Source of the DNA: Pseudomonas sp. WS 5079
Lineage (GTDB): Bacteria > Pseudomonadota > Gammaproteobacteria > Pseudomonadales > Pseudomonadaceae
NCBI RefSeq assembly: GCF_012985465.1
Contig: NZ_JAAQWN010000002.1
Span: 558,001 to 622,000 of the forward strand
Direction: 5' to 3'
DNA: 64,000 nt
The position numbers and the translations under genes were made by a program. The notes under the pieces were generated by a model. The model was not told where the DNA came from, made no database searches, and was given only the letters and a program-made list of their open reading frames with translations. Of this stretch, positions 1-7,833 are shown piece after piece. The first letter of the stretch is position 1. Every line of letters begins with the position of its first letter.

Positions 1-32
1 CGCGGCGAGTCGGCATGTTCAATCAACTGCAT
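1..32 (-). CDS. garD: Galactarate dehydratase GarD, first codons only (partial)
   Basis: Only ten codons and two bases lie in the window, reading MQLIEHADSP and then a partial codon, and the rest is beyond the left edge. This matches my memory of the start of Pseudomonas galactarate dehydratase (MQLIEHSDS...). The ATG lies 12 nt after the stop codon of the MFS transporter gene, with AGGGG as ribosome site directly after that stop, so the two genes are co-transcribed. GarD removes water from galactarate to give 5-dehydro-4-deoxy-glucarate, the substrate of the KdgD encoded upstream. The identification rests on a very short peptide plus operon context. Confidence 0.6.
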   Translation of the reverse strand, partial: MQLIEHADSP

Positions 33-44
33 CACACGGCCCCT

Positions 45-1409
45 TCAGGATTGCGCTTGGGAAAGGTTAGTCAATTCAGGGCCTTTGCTCGGTGGCTCGT
101 TGAGCACCACGCGCTTGATCGGGCCGACGATCACCAGGTAGCTGAATACCGCCACCAGCGCATTGGCGCCGACGAACACCAGGGCCCACTTGAACGAACC
201 GGTGGTGCTGATGATGTAGCCGATCACGATAGGCGTGGTGATGGAAGCCAGGTTGCCGAAGGTATTGAACAAGCCGCCGCTGAGGCCAGCGATTTGTTTG
301 GGCGAGGTGTCAGACACCACCGCCCAACCCAGTGCGCCAACGCCTTTACCGAAGAAGGCCAGGGCCATGAAGCCCACGATCATCCACTCCACATCCACAT
401 AGTTGCAGGCAATGATGCTGCTGGAGACCAGCAAGCCAGCAATGATCGGCGCCTTGCGTGCGAAGGTCAGGGAGTGGCCCTTGCGCAGCAGGTAGTCGGA
501 AATCACCCCGCCCAGCACGCCGCCGATAAAACCGCAGATCGCCGGTAGCGAAGCGATGAAGCCGGCCTTGAGGATGGTCATGCCGCGGTCCTGCACCAGG
601 TACACCGGGAACCAGGTGAGAAAGAAGTAGGTAATGCCGTTAATGCAGTACTGGCCCAGGTACACACCGAGCATCATGCGGTTGGTCAGTAACTGGCGGA
701 TGTAATCCCACTTCGGCCCGTCGGTTTTCTTACCCTTGGCCTTGTCCTGGTCCATATCGACCATCGCCCCATTGGCGGCAATGTGCTTGAACTCAGCCTC
801 ATTGATCAGCGGGTGCTCGCGCGGGCTGTAGATCACTTTCAGCCAGATCAGCGAGAACACGATGCCAATCACGCCCATCACGATAAATACGTGCTGCCAG
901 CCGAAGCTGTAGACGATCCACCCCATCAACGGGGCAAACAACACAGTGGCGAAGTACTGCGCCGAGTTGAAGATCGCCGAAGCCGTGCCGCGCTCGGCGG
1001 TTGGGAACCAGGCCGCGACTATGCGCGCATTACCGGGAAAGGATGGCGCTTCGGCCAGGCCGACCAGAAAGCGCAGCATAAACAACGCAACCACCGCGGT
1101 GGAGACGCCGAACTCACCGACATAGCCTTGCAGCACGGTGAACAGCGACCAGGTGAAGATGCTCAGGGCATAGACTTTTTTCGAGCCGAAACGATCGAGC
1201 AGCCAGCCGCCGGGAATTTGCCCGGCCACGTAGGCCCAACCGAAAGCAGAGAAGATGTAACCGAGGGTGACGGCGTCGATGCCGAGGTCTTTTTGCAGGC
1301 TGGAACCTGCGATGGCGATGGTGGCACGGTCGGCGTAGTTGATCGTGGTCACCAGGAACAGCATGAGCAAGATCAAATAACGGACGTGCGTCGGCTTGGT
1401 CGCTTGCAT
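45..1409 (-). CDS. gudP: MFS aldarate transporter (GudP/GarP-like)
   Basis: This 454-residue protein of the major facilitator superfamily should import D-glucarate and/or galactarate with protons through the inner membrane. It has about 12 hydrophobic segments. The first transmembrane region (residues 10-30) is followed by the NYADRATIAIAG stretch typical of the anion:cation symporter (GudP/ExuT) subfamily. It lies between the start of garD and the semialdehyde dehydrogenase gene, all on the minus strand, which fits an aldarate operon. The start ATG has GGGAG nine bases upstream. Substrate is inferred from neighbours; galactarate, glucarate or both are possible. Confidence 0.85.
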   Translation of the reverse strand: MQATKPTHVRYLILLMLFLVTTINYADRATIAIAGSSLQKDLGIDAVTLGYIFSAFGWAYVAGQIPGGWLLDRFGSKKVYALSIFTWSLFTVLQGYVGEFGVSTAVVALFMLRFLVGLAEAPSFPGNARIVAAWFPTAERGTASAIFNSAQYFATVLFAPLMGWIVYSFGWQHVFIVMGVIGIVFSLIWLKVIYSPREHPLINEAEFKHIAANGAMVDMDQDKAKGKKTDGPKWDYIRQLLTNRMMLGVYLGQYCINGITYFFLTWFPVYLVQDRGMTILKAGFIASLPAICGFIGGVLGGVISDYLLRKGHSLTFARKAPIIAGLLVSSSIIACNYVDVEWMIVGFMALAFFGKGVGALGWAVVSDTSPKQIAGLSGGLFNTFGNLASITTPIVIGYIISTTGSFKWALVFVGANALVAVFSYLVIVGPIKRVVLNEPPSKGPELTNLSQAQS

Positions 1410-1480
1410 GTAGATGTACTCCCACTAATTATTTTTTTTGCGGGTAATTGTCGTGTTGGTGCTGCGCACTGCTTTTTTGC

Positions 1481-1502
1481 GGGAGCAGGCAAGCCTGCTC
1501 TC
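1481..1502. repeat. Degenerate REP hairpin
   Basis: GGGAGCAGGC and GCCTGCTCTC form a ten-base stem with a two-base loop. It resembles the GGGAGC-core palindromes found elsewhere in the window. It lies between the MFS and dehydrogenase genes and may affect 3'-end processing inside the operon. Confidence 0.55.
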
Positions 1503-1515
1503 ACATGTATTGCGT

Positions 1516-2961
1516 TTACGAACCGATGTAGCTGGTTTTCACCACGGTGTAGAACTCCTGCGCATAGCGACCTTGCTCACGCGACCCGTAGGATGAACCC
1601 TTGCGACCCCCGAAGGGAACGTGATAATCCACGCCCGCCGTCGGCAGGTTGACCATCACCATCCCGGCCTGGGAGTGGCGCTTGAAGTGGTTGGCGTACT
1701 TGAGCGAGGTGGTGGCAATGCCCGCCGACAGCCCGAACTCGGTGTCGTTGGCCATGGCCAGTGCTGCCTCGTAGTCCGCCACGCGCACCACATTGGCCAC
1801 CGGGCCGAAGATTTCTTCACGGCTGATGCGCATGGCGGCTTCGCTGTCGGCAAACAGAGTCGGCGCGAGGAAGTAGCCTTGGGTGTCACACGTCACCAGG
1901 CCACCACCGCTGACCAGCCGCGCGCCTTCGCCCTGGCCGATGTCGATGTACTTCAGGTCCTGGTCCAACTGGGCCTGGGACACCACCGGGCCAATGTCGG
2001 TCCCGGCATGCAGGGCATGGCCAACCTTGATCGACTGCATGCGCTCGGCCACGGCGGCGACGAATTGGTCATGAATCCCGGCGGTCACGATAAAGCGACT
2101 GGATGCCGTGCAGCGCTGGCCGGTGGAGTAGAACGCGCTCTGTACCGACAACTCGACAGCCTGCTTGAGGTCGGCATCGTCGAGAATGATCTGCGGGTTC
2201 TTGCCGCCCATTTCCAACTGCACCTTGGCCTGGCGCGAAACGCAACTGACCGCGATCTGCCGGCCCACGCCCACGGAACCGGTGAAGCTGATGCCGTCGA
2301 CCTTCGGGCTATGGACCAGCGCATCGCCCACTACCCGGCCGCTGCCCATCACCAGGTTGAACACACCACTGGGAAAGCCCGCACGGGAGATGATTTCGGC
2401 CAGGGCCCAGGCACAGCCGGGCACCAGGTCTGCCGGCTTGAGCACCACGCAGTTGCCGTAGGCCAGGGCCGGGGCGATTTTCCAGGCGGGGATCGCAATC
2501 GGAAAGTTCCACGGGGTGATCAGGCCCACCACGCCCAGGGCTTCGCGCGTGACCTCGACGTTGACCCCCGGGCGTACAGACGGCAGGTAGTCACCGGACA
2601 GGCGCAAGCACTCGCCGGCAAAGAATTTAAAGATATTACCGGCACGGGTCACTTCGCCGATGGCTTCCGGCAGGGTCTTGCCCTCTTCGCGGGCCAGCAG
2701 CGTACCGAGCTCTTCGCGGCGCGCGAGGATCTCGCTGCCGACTTTATCCAGGGCGTCATGCCGGGCCTGGATACCGGAGGTCGACCATGCCGGGAACGCC
2801 GCGCGGGCGGCGTCGATAGCGGCATGGACCTGAGCCACGTCGGCTTTGGCGAAATCGCCGATGACATCCGACAGATCCGACGGGTTGATATTGCTTGAGT
2901 AGTCAGCACCGGCCACCCACTGGCCACCGATGTAGTTGTCAAAACGCTTGGCTTGGGACAC
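1516..2961 (-). CDS. Alpha-ketoglutarate semialdehyde (2,5-dioxovalerate) dehydrogenase
   Basis: This 481-residue NAD(P)-dependent aldehyde dehydrogenase should oxidise 2,5-dioxovalerate to 2-oxoglutarate, the last step of aldarate catabolism after KdgD. The family residues are present: Asn152 in PWNFP, Glu250 in LEMGGKNP and the nucleophile Cys284 in GQRCTASSRF. The length is normal for the superfamily. It is the next gene after kdgD on the same strand, with a stem-loop terminator between them, so it may be expressed partly by read-through. Its start has a ribosome site, AGGAGA, ten bases upstream. Other semialdehyde substrates are possible, but the KdgD partner makes this role the most likely. 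Confidence 0.87.
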   Translation of the reverse strand: MSQAKRFDNYIGGQWVAGADYSSNINPSDLSDVIGDFAKADVAQVHAAIDAARAAFPAWSTSGIQARHDALDKVGSEILARREELGTLLAREEGKTLPEAIGEVTRAGNIFKFFAGECLRLSGDYLPSVRPGVNVEVTREALGVVGLITPWNFPIAIPAWKIAPALAYGNCVVLKPADLVPGCAWALAEIISRAGFPSGVFNLVMGSGRVVGDALVHSPKVDGISFTGSVGVGRQIAVSCVSRQAKVQLEMGGKNPQIILDDADLKQAVELSVQSAFYSTGQRCTASSRFIVTAGIHDQFVAAVAERMQSIKVGHALHAGTDIGPVVSQAQLDQDLKYIDIGQGEGARLVSGGGLVTCDTQGYFLAPTLFADSEAAMRISREEIFGPVANVVRVADYEAALAMANDTEFGLSAGIATTSLKYANHFKRHSQAGMVMVNLPTAGVDYHVPFGGRKGSSYGSREQGRYAQEFYTVVKTSYIGS

Positions 2962-2976
2962 GCATCTTCTCCTTAC

Positions 2977-3006
2977 GCAAAAAGCCGCTGATCACTCAGC
3001 GGCTTT
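2977..3006 (-). terminator. Intra-operon terminator after kdgD
   Basis: On the minus strand AAGCCGCTGA and TCAGCGGCTT form a perfect ten-base stem with a four-base loop, followed by TTTTTGCG. It lies ten bases after the kdgD stop and just before the dehydrogenase ribosome site, so it probably lowers downstream expression rather than ending the operon. Confidence 0.75.
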
Positions 3007-3015
3007 ATTAATGGG

Positions 3016-3927
3016 TTACTGCGCGCCTTGCTTGTCGATCAGCGCGGCCAGGGCTTCGTATTCTTCTGGCAACAGATCGGTGAGCGGGGTGCGCACCGGG
3101 CCTGCGTCATAGCCGGCGATTTTTGCGCCCGCCTTGACGATGCTTACGGCGTAGCCGGCCTTGCGGTTACGGATGTCCAGGTAAGGCAGGAAGAAGTCGT
3201 CGATGATCTTGTCGACGGTGACGTGATCCTCCCGGGCAATCGCGTGGTAGAAGTCCATTGCGGTCTTAGGAATGAAGTTGAAGACCGCCGAGGAGTACAC
3301 CGGCACGCCGAGGGCCTTGTAGGCAGCGGCGTAAACCTCTGCGGTCGGCAACCCGCCCAGGTAGCTGAAACGATCACCGAGGCGACGGCGGATCGACACC
3401 ATCAGCTCGATATCGCCCAGGCCATCCTTATAGCCAATCAGGTTCGGGCAACGTTCGGCCAGGCGCTCAAGCAGCGGCGCGGTCAGGCGGCAGACGTTGC
3501 GGTTGTAGACCACCACGCCGATTTTTACCGACTTGCACACGGCTTCGACGTGGGCGGCAACCCCGTCCTGGCTGGCTTCGGTCAGGTAGTGCGGTAACAG
3601 CAGCAGACCCTTGGCCCCCAAGCGCTCGGCTTCCTGGGCGTACTCGATGGCCTGGCGAGTAGAGCCGCCAACACCGGCGAGGATCGGCACGCTGGTGGCG
3701 CAGGTATCCACTGCGGTTTTCACCACTTGGGAATATTCACTGGCCGCCAGGGAGAAAAACTCACCGGTGCCGCCCGCTGCGAACAAGGCTGTGGCGCCGT
3801 AAGGGGCCAGCCACTCCAGGCGTTTGATATAGCCTGCCTGGTTGAAATCGCCCTGGGCATTGAAATCGGTCACCGGAAAAGACAGCAGACCGTGGGAGAG
3901 GATGGACTTCAGTTCTTGTGGATTCAT
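3016..3927 (-). CDS. kdgD: 5-dehydro-4-deoxyglucarate dehydratase KdgD
   Basis: KdgD dehydrates and decarboxylates 5-dehydro-4-deoxy-D-glucarate to 2,5-dioxovalerate (alpha-ketoglutarate semialdehyde). The 303-residue protein belongs to the dihydrodipicolinate synthase/N-acetylneuraminate lyase (TIM-barrel) family. It has a GGTGEFF loop (residues 52-58), Tyr141 in VVVYNRN and the Schiff-base Lys167 in LIGYKDG. I start at the ATG at 3927 because the protein then begins MNPQELKS as in the family, with AGGG upstream. The open frame runs 20 codons further upstream, towards the promoter palindrome. It heads a minus-strand operon with the dehydrogenase, transporter and garD. Confidence 0.92.
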   Translation of the reverse strand: MNPQELKSILSHGLLSFPVTDFNAQGDFNQAGYIKRLEWLAPYGATALFAAGGTGEFFSLAASEYSQVVKTAVDTCATSVPILAGVGGSTRQAIEYAQEAERLGAKGLLLLPHYLTEASQDGVAAHVEAVCKSVKIGVVVYNRNVCRLTAPLLERLAERCPNLIGYKDGLGDIELMVSIRRRLGDRFSYLGGLPTAEVYAAAYKALGVPVYSSAVFNFIPKTAMDFYHAIAREDHVTVDKIIDDFFLPYLDIRNRKAGYAVSIVKAGAKIAGYDAGPVRTPLTDLLPEEYEALAALIDKQGAQ

Positions 3928-3975
3928 TATTCGAACACCCTGGGTAAAGACTATCGATGAACAGTTGTTGTTAAT

Positions 3976-3995
3976 GTTGTACGTCATCGTACAAC
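3976..3995. promoter_or_regulatory. Palindromic operator at the kdgD promoter (likely GntR/FCD site)
   Basis: GTTGTACG and CGTACAAC flank TCAT in a perfect 8-4-8 palindrome, 49 bases before the kdgD start. FadR-subfamily regulators of the GntR family usually bind short palindromes with TTGT...ACAA edges. A partial copy (GTTGTACGAT, 6526-6535) lies upstream of the gntR gene at 5727-6476. This suggests that the nearby regulator controls both kdgD and itself. Confidence 0.6.
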
Positions 3996-4063
3996 TATAA
4001 AATCATCCGTCAATGTTATTTCGTCGGCTTGCCAGGGTTTTGCGGTCGGTTATTGAGAGCGCC

Positions 4064-4091
4064 TTGACGTAGGAAATTATTCCTCTATGCT
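4064..4091 (+). promoter_or_regulatory. Predicted sigma70 promoter of the phospholipase gene
   Basis: TTGACG at 4064-4069 and TATGCT at 4086-4091 are separated by 16 bases. The predicted start of transcription falls inside the palindrome at 4095-4120. Confidence 0.55.
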
Positions 4092-4094
4092 TGT

Positions 4095-4120
4095 GACAGC
4101 TGTATATACATACAGCTGTC
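4095..4120. promoter_or_regulatory. Perfect 11-4-11 inverted repeat over the phospholipase transcription start
   Basis: GACAGCTGTAT and ATACAGCTGTC flank ATAC. The repeat begins four bases after the -10 element and ends 34 bases before the ATG at 4155. A repressor bound here would block initiation; transcribed, it could form a 5' hairpin. No regulator gene for it can be identified in the window. Confidence 0.6.
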
Positions 4121-4154
4121 AAGGAAGATTCATACGACATAGCAAGGAGCTAAC

Positions 4155-5312
4155 ATGTCAGAACTAAAGTCGATCAACACCGAAAACCCTATCCCCGCCC
4201 TACGCTTCGAAGGCGGCGAGCACACCGCCATTGGCGACGAGACCCTGCTGCGTTTTGTCCCGGGCAAGCCAGCAATTGCTGGGGCAAAAGTCCAACTGCA
4301 CCTGCCCAACGGCCTGGCCCTGACCTATGGCCAGATCATTGCCCTGGGCGGCGATTTCTACGGGATTCCCGGCCAGCCCATCAGTGACGGTGCGTCACCC
4401 ACCGAGCGTGTGCAGCGTTTCATCGCCGCGTTTAACTCGCTGGCAACTTTGCCGGCGTCACGGGAGGAAGCGGGCAAAATCCTCGCAGTCATGCAAAAAG
4501 AGATCAACGCAGTGAAGCAGGCCATACAGGATGGCAAGCAACCCCATGAGGCCTACGACGCGCTAGGAGATACGTTGTCCGAAGAGTGGAACCGCATCAC
4601 TGGCGGTGGCAGCGTGGTTTCAGCCATGGTTCCCCTGGGGCGCTACCTGAAGCTGGCGGCCGATAATGCCGACCATTTCGGCGAATGGGCGCTGTCTGCC
4701 TACCTAGCTGGGCATACCGCCGCCCTGCAACAAGCGGTCGTGGCCCACCAAAGCGGCAGTGGCCAGCAATTGGAACTGGCTTACGCCATGAACAGCTTTG
4801 CTGATCACTTCTTGACCGACCTGTTTTCCGCAGGGCACCTGCGCGTCCCACGCAAACAACTGGCGGCCGTGGTGACACCGGGTGAACTGGGGTCGTTGAT
4901 CAGCCGCTTTATGCACGATGAAGACAGCAAGTTCGGGCTCAATGTACGCAATGCCCTGGGCGATGAGTGGCATGCCTATGGCGACAAACGCTATTTCGAT
5001 AGCAATGACGCCGCCAACCGCACCCAGGTCAAGCGTGCGGTGCAGTCTTCGGCCGATGAGATCTTCGACGCGTACATCAGCGGTATCGCGCCCTCCCCGG
5101 CCACGTTCAAGGCACCGCTGCACGTGCCGGACCTGAATGCGGCGAACAACCCGGCGAACAACTTTTCGCCACTGTTCAAGGCTGAGGGCGACAAGGTGTT
5201 GCGACGCAAGGACGTCAACAACCTGAACGACAAGCAATGGACCAATGATTGGTGGGGGTGGAGTACGTATCTGTTGCTTAAGGATTACAAGCCGAACAAG
5301 CCGCAGCCTTGA
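4155..5312 (+). CDS. Zinc-type phosphatidylcholine phospholipase C (P. fluorescens / Legionella PlcA family)
   Basis: This 385-residue protein resembles the unusual phospholipase C described from P. fluorescens and its Legionella PlcA/PlcB relatives, which release diacylglycerol and phosphocholine from phosphatidylcholine. I recognise the histidine- and aspartate-rich metal-binding style of that family: GDFYGIPG (66-73), NADHFGEW...YLAGHT (171-188) and NSFADHFLTD...FSAGHLR (213-230). No signal peptide is seen, so export, if any, must use another route. The start has AAGGAG eight bases upstream. The gene stands alone on the plus strand between kdgD and its likely regulator, behind its own promoter and a palindrome. 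The family call is from memory of motifs. Confidence 0.65.
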   Translation: MSELKSINTENPIPALRFEGGEHTAIGDETLLRFVPGKPAIAGAKVQLHLPNGLALTYGQIIALGGDFYGIPGQPISDGASPTERVQRFIAAFNSLATLPASREEAGKILAVMQKEINAVKQAIQDGKQPHEAYDALGDTLSEEWNRITGGGSVVSAMVPLGRYLKLAADNADHFGEWALSAYLAGHTAALQQAVVAHQSGSGQQLELAYAMNSFADHFLTDLFSAGHLRVPRKQLAAVVTPGELGSLISRFMHDEDSKFGLNVRNALGDEWHAYGDKRYFDSNDAANRTQVKRAVQSSADEIFDAYISGIAPSPATFKAPLHVPDLNAANNPANNFSPLFKAEGDKVLRRKDVNNLNDKQWTNDWWGWSTYLLLKDYKPNKPQP

Positions 5313-5322
5313 GGTAGCCATA

Positions 5323-5358
5323 GTTCCCCTGTGGGCGGATGACTCGTACACAGGGGAC
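5323..5358. other. Stem-loop after the phospholipase gene
   Basis: TCCCCTGTG and CACAGGGGA can pair across a 15-base loop, just after the phospholipase stop. There is no T-run, so it is a weak terminator or an RNA end-stabilising hairpin. Confidence 0.4.
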
Positions 5359-5504
5359 CGTTCGTCGTCACTGTGAATTCTGACAGTATCGGCGACCGGC
5401 TCGCTGCCCCTAGATTGGGTGCGACCGCCGGGTTACCTCAGCACATGCAGCAGGTGCAGTCACCTTGGAGGCCCTTTACTCATCCACAACCAGTGAGGCA
5501 CACC

Positions 5505-5702
5505 ATGGCTACCGAAAAAAAATGCACATTTAAATCCAAATCCAATAATTCCAAGGCATCGACGCAGAACATCGATCCTGTGGACCTACCCAATATTGGT
5601 GACACCATTCAACTTGATGGTGACCCGCCGGCCCTGGTCCTGGGCAAGAACTTCCATATCAACAATGGTGAAGTTACCCAAATCGACTTTTTCTTGGCGT
5701 GA
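5505..5702 (+). CDS. Small protein of unknown function, 65 residues
   Basis: The ATG at 5505 gives a 65-residue protein with a lysine- and serine-rich start (MATEKKCTFKSKSNNSK) and a short beta-rich-looking end (TIQLDGDPPALVLG, then NNGEVTQIDFFLA). It has no transmembrane segment or known motif. It is more AT-rich than its neighbours, as shown by the run of A bases after the start, and this may mean recent acquisition. It follows the phospholipase gene by about 190 bases on the same strand and may be transcribed with it. An in-frame extension to 5373 exists but has no good ribosome site. I do not recognise a function. Confidence 0.55.
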   Translation: MATEKKCTFKSKSNNSKASTQNIDPVDLPNIGDTIQLDGDPPALVLGKNFHINNGEVTQIDFFLA

Positions 5703-5726
5703 CATGCCTTCCTGGCAGGCATCGAA

Positions 5727-6476
5727 TTATCCGCGCTGCGCCTGCGCCTCTTCATGAGCCTGGCGCAGCCGCTCTCGACTATTAGTCAAATGCAATCTCA
5801 TCGCCGCCCGCGCCGCATCCGAATCCTGGCGGGCAATCGCCTCATAAATCTCTTCGTGCTCACGGCTCAGGCGGCTCATGTAGTGCTGCTGGTCGTCATG
5901 GGCCAGGCGCGCTGAGTTCAGGCGGGTGCGCGGGATAATGCTGGTGCCCAGGTGGGTCATGATGTCGGTGAAGTAGCGGTTGCCGGTGGACAAGGCAATC
6001 TGCAGATGGAACTGGAAGTCCGAGGCCACTGCATCGCTGGCGTGCGCCGCACTTTCATTCAACGCATCGAGGGCTGCGCGCATTGCTGCCAGCTGTTCGT
6101 CATTGCGACGCTGGGCCGCGAGGCCGGCGGACTCTACTTCCAGGCTGATGCGCAACTCGAGGATCGCCAGTACATCACGCAGCGTGACCACGGTCGCCGG
6201 ATCAATGCGAAACCCGCTGGGGCTCGGCGTATCCAGCACAAAGGTGCCGATGCCATGCCGGGTTTCCACCTGCCCAGCTGCCTGCAGCCGCGAGATTGCC
6301 TCGCGCACCACCGTGCGGCTGACCCCATGGGCTTCCATAATCGCTGACTCGGTGGGCAGCTTGTCGCCACGCTTGAGCTGACCATCGCGGATCTGCTCGG
6401 ACAACACCGTGACCAGTTCCTGGGCAAGGCTACGGCGCTTGCGGGGAAGACGCGGGGCTGTGCTGGGGTTTTCCAT
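5727..6476 (-). CDS. GntR-family (FadR/FCD) regulator of aldarate catabolism
   Basis: This 249-residue regulator has an N-terminal winged helix (about residues 15-82, with LPTESAIMEAHGVSRTVVREAI) and a C-terminal FCD ligand domain. The metal-binding pattern of FCD proteins is visible: Asp and His in SDFQFHLQIA, and later His residues in THLGTS, REHEEI and MRLHLTNS. Regulators of this class usually respond to sugar acids. Its place upstream of kdgD on the same strand, and the palindrome at the kdgD promoter, suggest that it represses the aldarate operon. I use the ATG at 6476 because the longer frame upstream lacks family similarity. Confidence 0.82.
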   Translation of the reverse strand: MENPSTAPRLPRKRRSLAQELVTVLSEQIRDGQLKRGDKLPTESAIMEAHGVSRTVVREAISRLQAAGQVETRHGIGTFVLDTPSPSGFRIDPATVVTLRDVLAILELRISLEVESAGLAAQRRNDEQLAAMRAALDALNESAAHASDAVASDFQFHLQIALSTGNRYFTDIMTHLGTSIIPRTRLNSARLAHDDQQHYMSRLSREHEEIYEAIARQDSDAARAAMRLHLTNSRERLRQAHEEAQAQRG

Positions 6477-6573
6477 GGGCAGGCAACTATCTCGATGATT
6501 CAAAGGGGCATCATAGCCCAAGCGGGTTGTACGATCACCGCTCTGGATGATTTGCCCAAAGCTTATCGCGCGC

Positions 6574-6602
6574 AAAAAAATGCCCCAGCCTAAGCCGGGG
6601 CA
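6574..6602 (-). terminator. Terminator of the sspAB operon
   Basis: On the minus strand TGCCCC and GGGGCA enclose a short loop and are followed by seven T bases. It lies 33 bases after the sspB stop. Confidence 0.75.
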
Positions 6603-6634
6603 CTTTCAACACATACCCGCAGGCGCATGTTTTG

Positions 6635-7048
6635 TCACTTCACCACTTTCAAGCTCGGCCGGCCGCTAGGGCGCGGTGGCTCGGAATCTGGTGGCGGCAG
6701 ATCATCTTCAATTTCAATCGCTTCGTCGTCTTCAAGGGACGACTCCAGATCAAACACCATGCCCTGGCCATTTTCCCGGGCATAAATCCCCAGGATCGCG
6801 CCGATGGGCACATAGAGCGTATGGGGTACCCCACCAAAACGCCCTTCAAAGCTGACCGCTTCATTGTCCATGTGCAGTTGGCGTACGGCACTGGGCGAAA
6901 CGTTCAGGACAATCTGTCCGTCACTGGCAAAACCTTGTGGTACCTGCACCGCAGGAAACTCGGAATTGACCAGCATGTGCGGGGTGCAATCGTTGTCCAC
7001 AATCCACTCGTAGAGCGCGCGGACCAGGTAAGGTCGACTGGAGTTCAT
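6635..7048 (-). CDS. sspB: ClpXP protease specificity-enhancing factor SspB
   Basis: SspB tethers ssrA-tagged proteins, left by trans-translation, to the ClpXP protease. The 137-residue protein begins MNSSRPYLVRALYEWIVDN, the typical SspB start, has a compact substrate-binding domain to about residue 110, and ends in an acidic, proline-rich linker with a basic tail (SGRPSLKVVK), as expected for the ClpX-docking end. I choose the ATG at 7048, with AAGGAG six bases upstream; a TTG directly before it is also possible. It follows sspA by 17 bases in the same operon. Confidence 0.95.
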   Translation of the reverse strand: MNSSRPYLVRALYEWIVDNDCTPHMLVNSEFPAVQVPQGFASDGQIVLNVSPSAVRQLHMDNEAVSFEGRFGGVPHTLYVPIGAILGIYARENGQGMVFDLESSLEDDEAIEIEDDLPPPDSEPPRPSGRPSLKVVK

Positions 7049-7065
7049 CAACGGCTCCTTAAGCC

Positions 7066-7683
7066 TTAGCGCATATCACGTTCGACGCCAGACAGACTTG
7101 CCTGGAAAGCCTCACGCGCAAACTGGCGCTCCATGTAATCAAGCAGCGGCTTGGCAGGCCGCGGCAGTTCAATGCCCAGAATCGGCAAACGCCAGAGTAT
7201 GGGTAATAGGCAGCAATCCACCAGGCTTTGTTCCTCACTGAGGAAAAAAGGTTTGTCGGCGAACAGCGGCGAAACCCCGGTCAGGCTCTCGCGCAATTCC
7301 TTGCGCGCCTGCACACGGGCAGCTTCTTTGCTGCGTGTATCCAGAATCAGATCCACCAGCCCGCACCAGTCACGCTGGATCCGATGGATCAGCAGGCGGC
7401 TGTTGGCACGCGCCACCGGATACACCGGCAGCAAAGGTGGATGGGGGTAACGCTCATCCAGATATTCCATCACCACGGTTGACTCCCACAACGCCAGGTC
7501 ACGATCGACCAGGGTGGGCAAGCTGCCGTAAGGGTTCACTTCGATCAGTTTCGGCGGATGACGACCCACCTCCACACTGATGATCTCGGCGCTGACACCC
7601 TTCTCTGCGAGTACGATGCGTACTCGGTGGGAATAGTGGTCGGCGGGGTCGGAGTAACAGGCCAACCGGTTGGTCACGCCCAT
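7066..7683 (-). CDS. sspA: Stringent starvation protein A, SspA
   Basis: SspA is a glutathione-S-transferase-like protein that binds RNA polymerase and redirects transcription in stationary phase and stress. The 205-residue protein has a thioredoxin-like N-terminal domain (residues 1-85, with [30 protein letters not shown] split over its cis-proline and helix region) and an all-helical C-terminal domain. A strong AGGAGG ribosome site precedes the ATG. It leads sspB and lies 150 bases after petC, separated by a highly structured leader (7729-7804). Confidence 0.95.
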   Translation of the reverse strand: MGVTNRLACYSDPADHYSHRVRIVLAEKGVSAEIISVEVGRHPPKLIEVNPYGSLPTLVDRDLALWESTVVMEYLDERYPHPPLLPVYPVARANSRLLIHRIQRDWCGLVDLILDTRSKEAARVQARKELRESLTGVSPLFADKPFFLSEEQSLVDCCLLPILWRLPILGIELPRPAKPLLDYMERQFAREAFQASLSGVERDMR

Positions 7684-7728
7684 GGCGGTCCTCCTCGCTT
7701 GTTGAAATTATCGAAAGCTCAAAAACGA

Positions 7729-7804
7729 GCGCGCCCAGAAAGCATCTCTCGTAACACCTGGATCAACCAGAGCGTTACCCGTTCAGAGACGTCGCTGGGC
7801 GCGC
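7729..7804 (-). ncRNA. Nested RNA stem structure between petC and sspA (leader or terminator)
   Basis: Four pairs of arms nest in perfect order: GCGCGCCCAG 7729-7738 with CTGGGCGCGC 7795-7804; TCTCT 7745-7749 with AGAGA 7785-7789; GTAAC 7751-7755 with GTTAC 7774-7778; and CTGG 7758-7761 with CCAG 7767-7770. In the minus-strand transcript this makes one long interrupted hairpin 45 bases before the sspA start, followed three bases later by a run of five U. It could be the petABC terminator, an attenuator for sspA, or a protein-binding leader. I do not recognise it as a named RNA family. Confidence 0.55.
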
Positions 7805-7833
7805 AAGATTAACAGCAATTGCCTAAGGTTGGA

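Noticed and set aside
15..548. 177-codon plus-strand frame at the left edge
   Set aside because: It lies antisense to the MFS gene and has no motif or plausible start site.
5373..5504. N-terminal extension of the 65-residue protein
   Set aside because: There is no ribosome site at 5373 and the extra residues look like translated intergenic DNA; the ATG at 5505 fits better.
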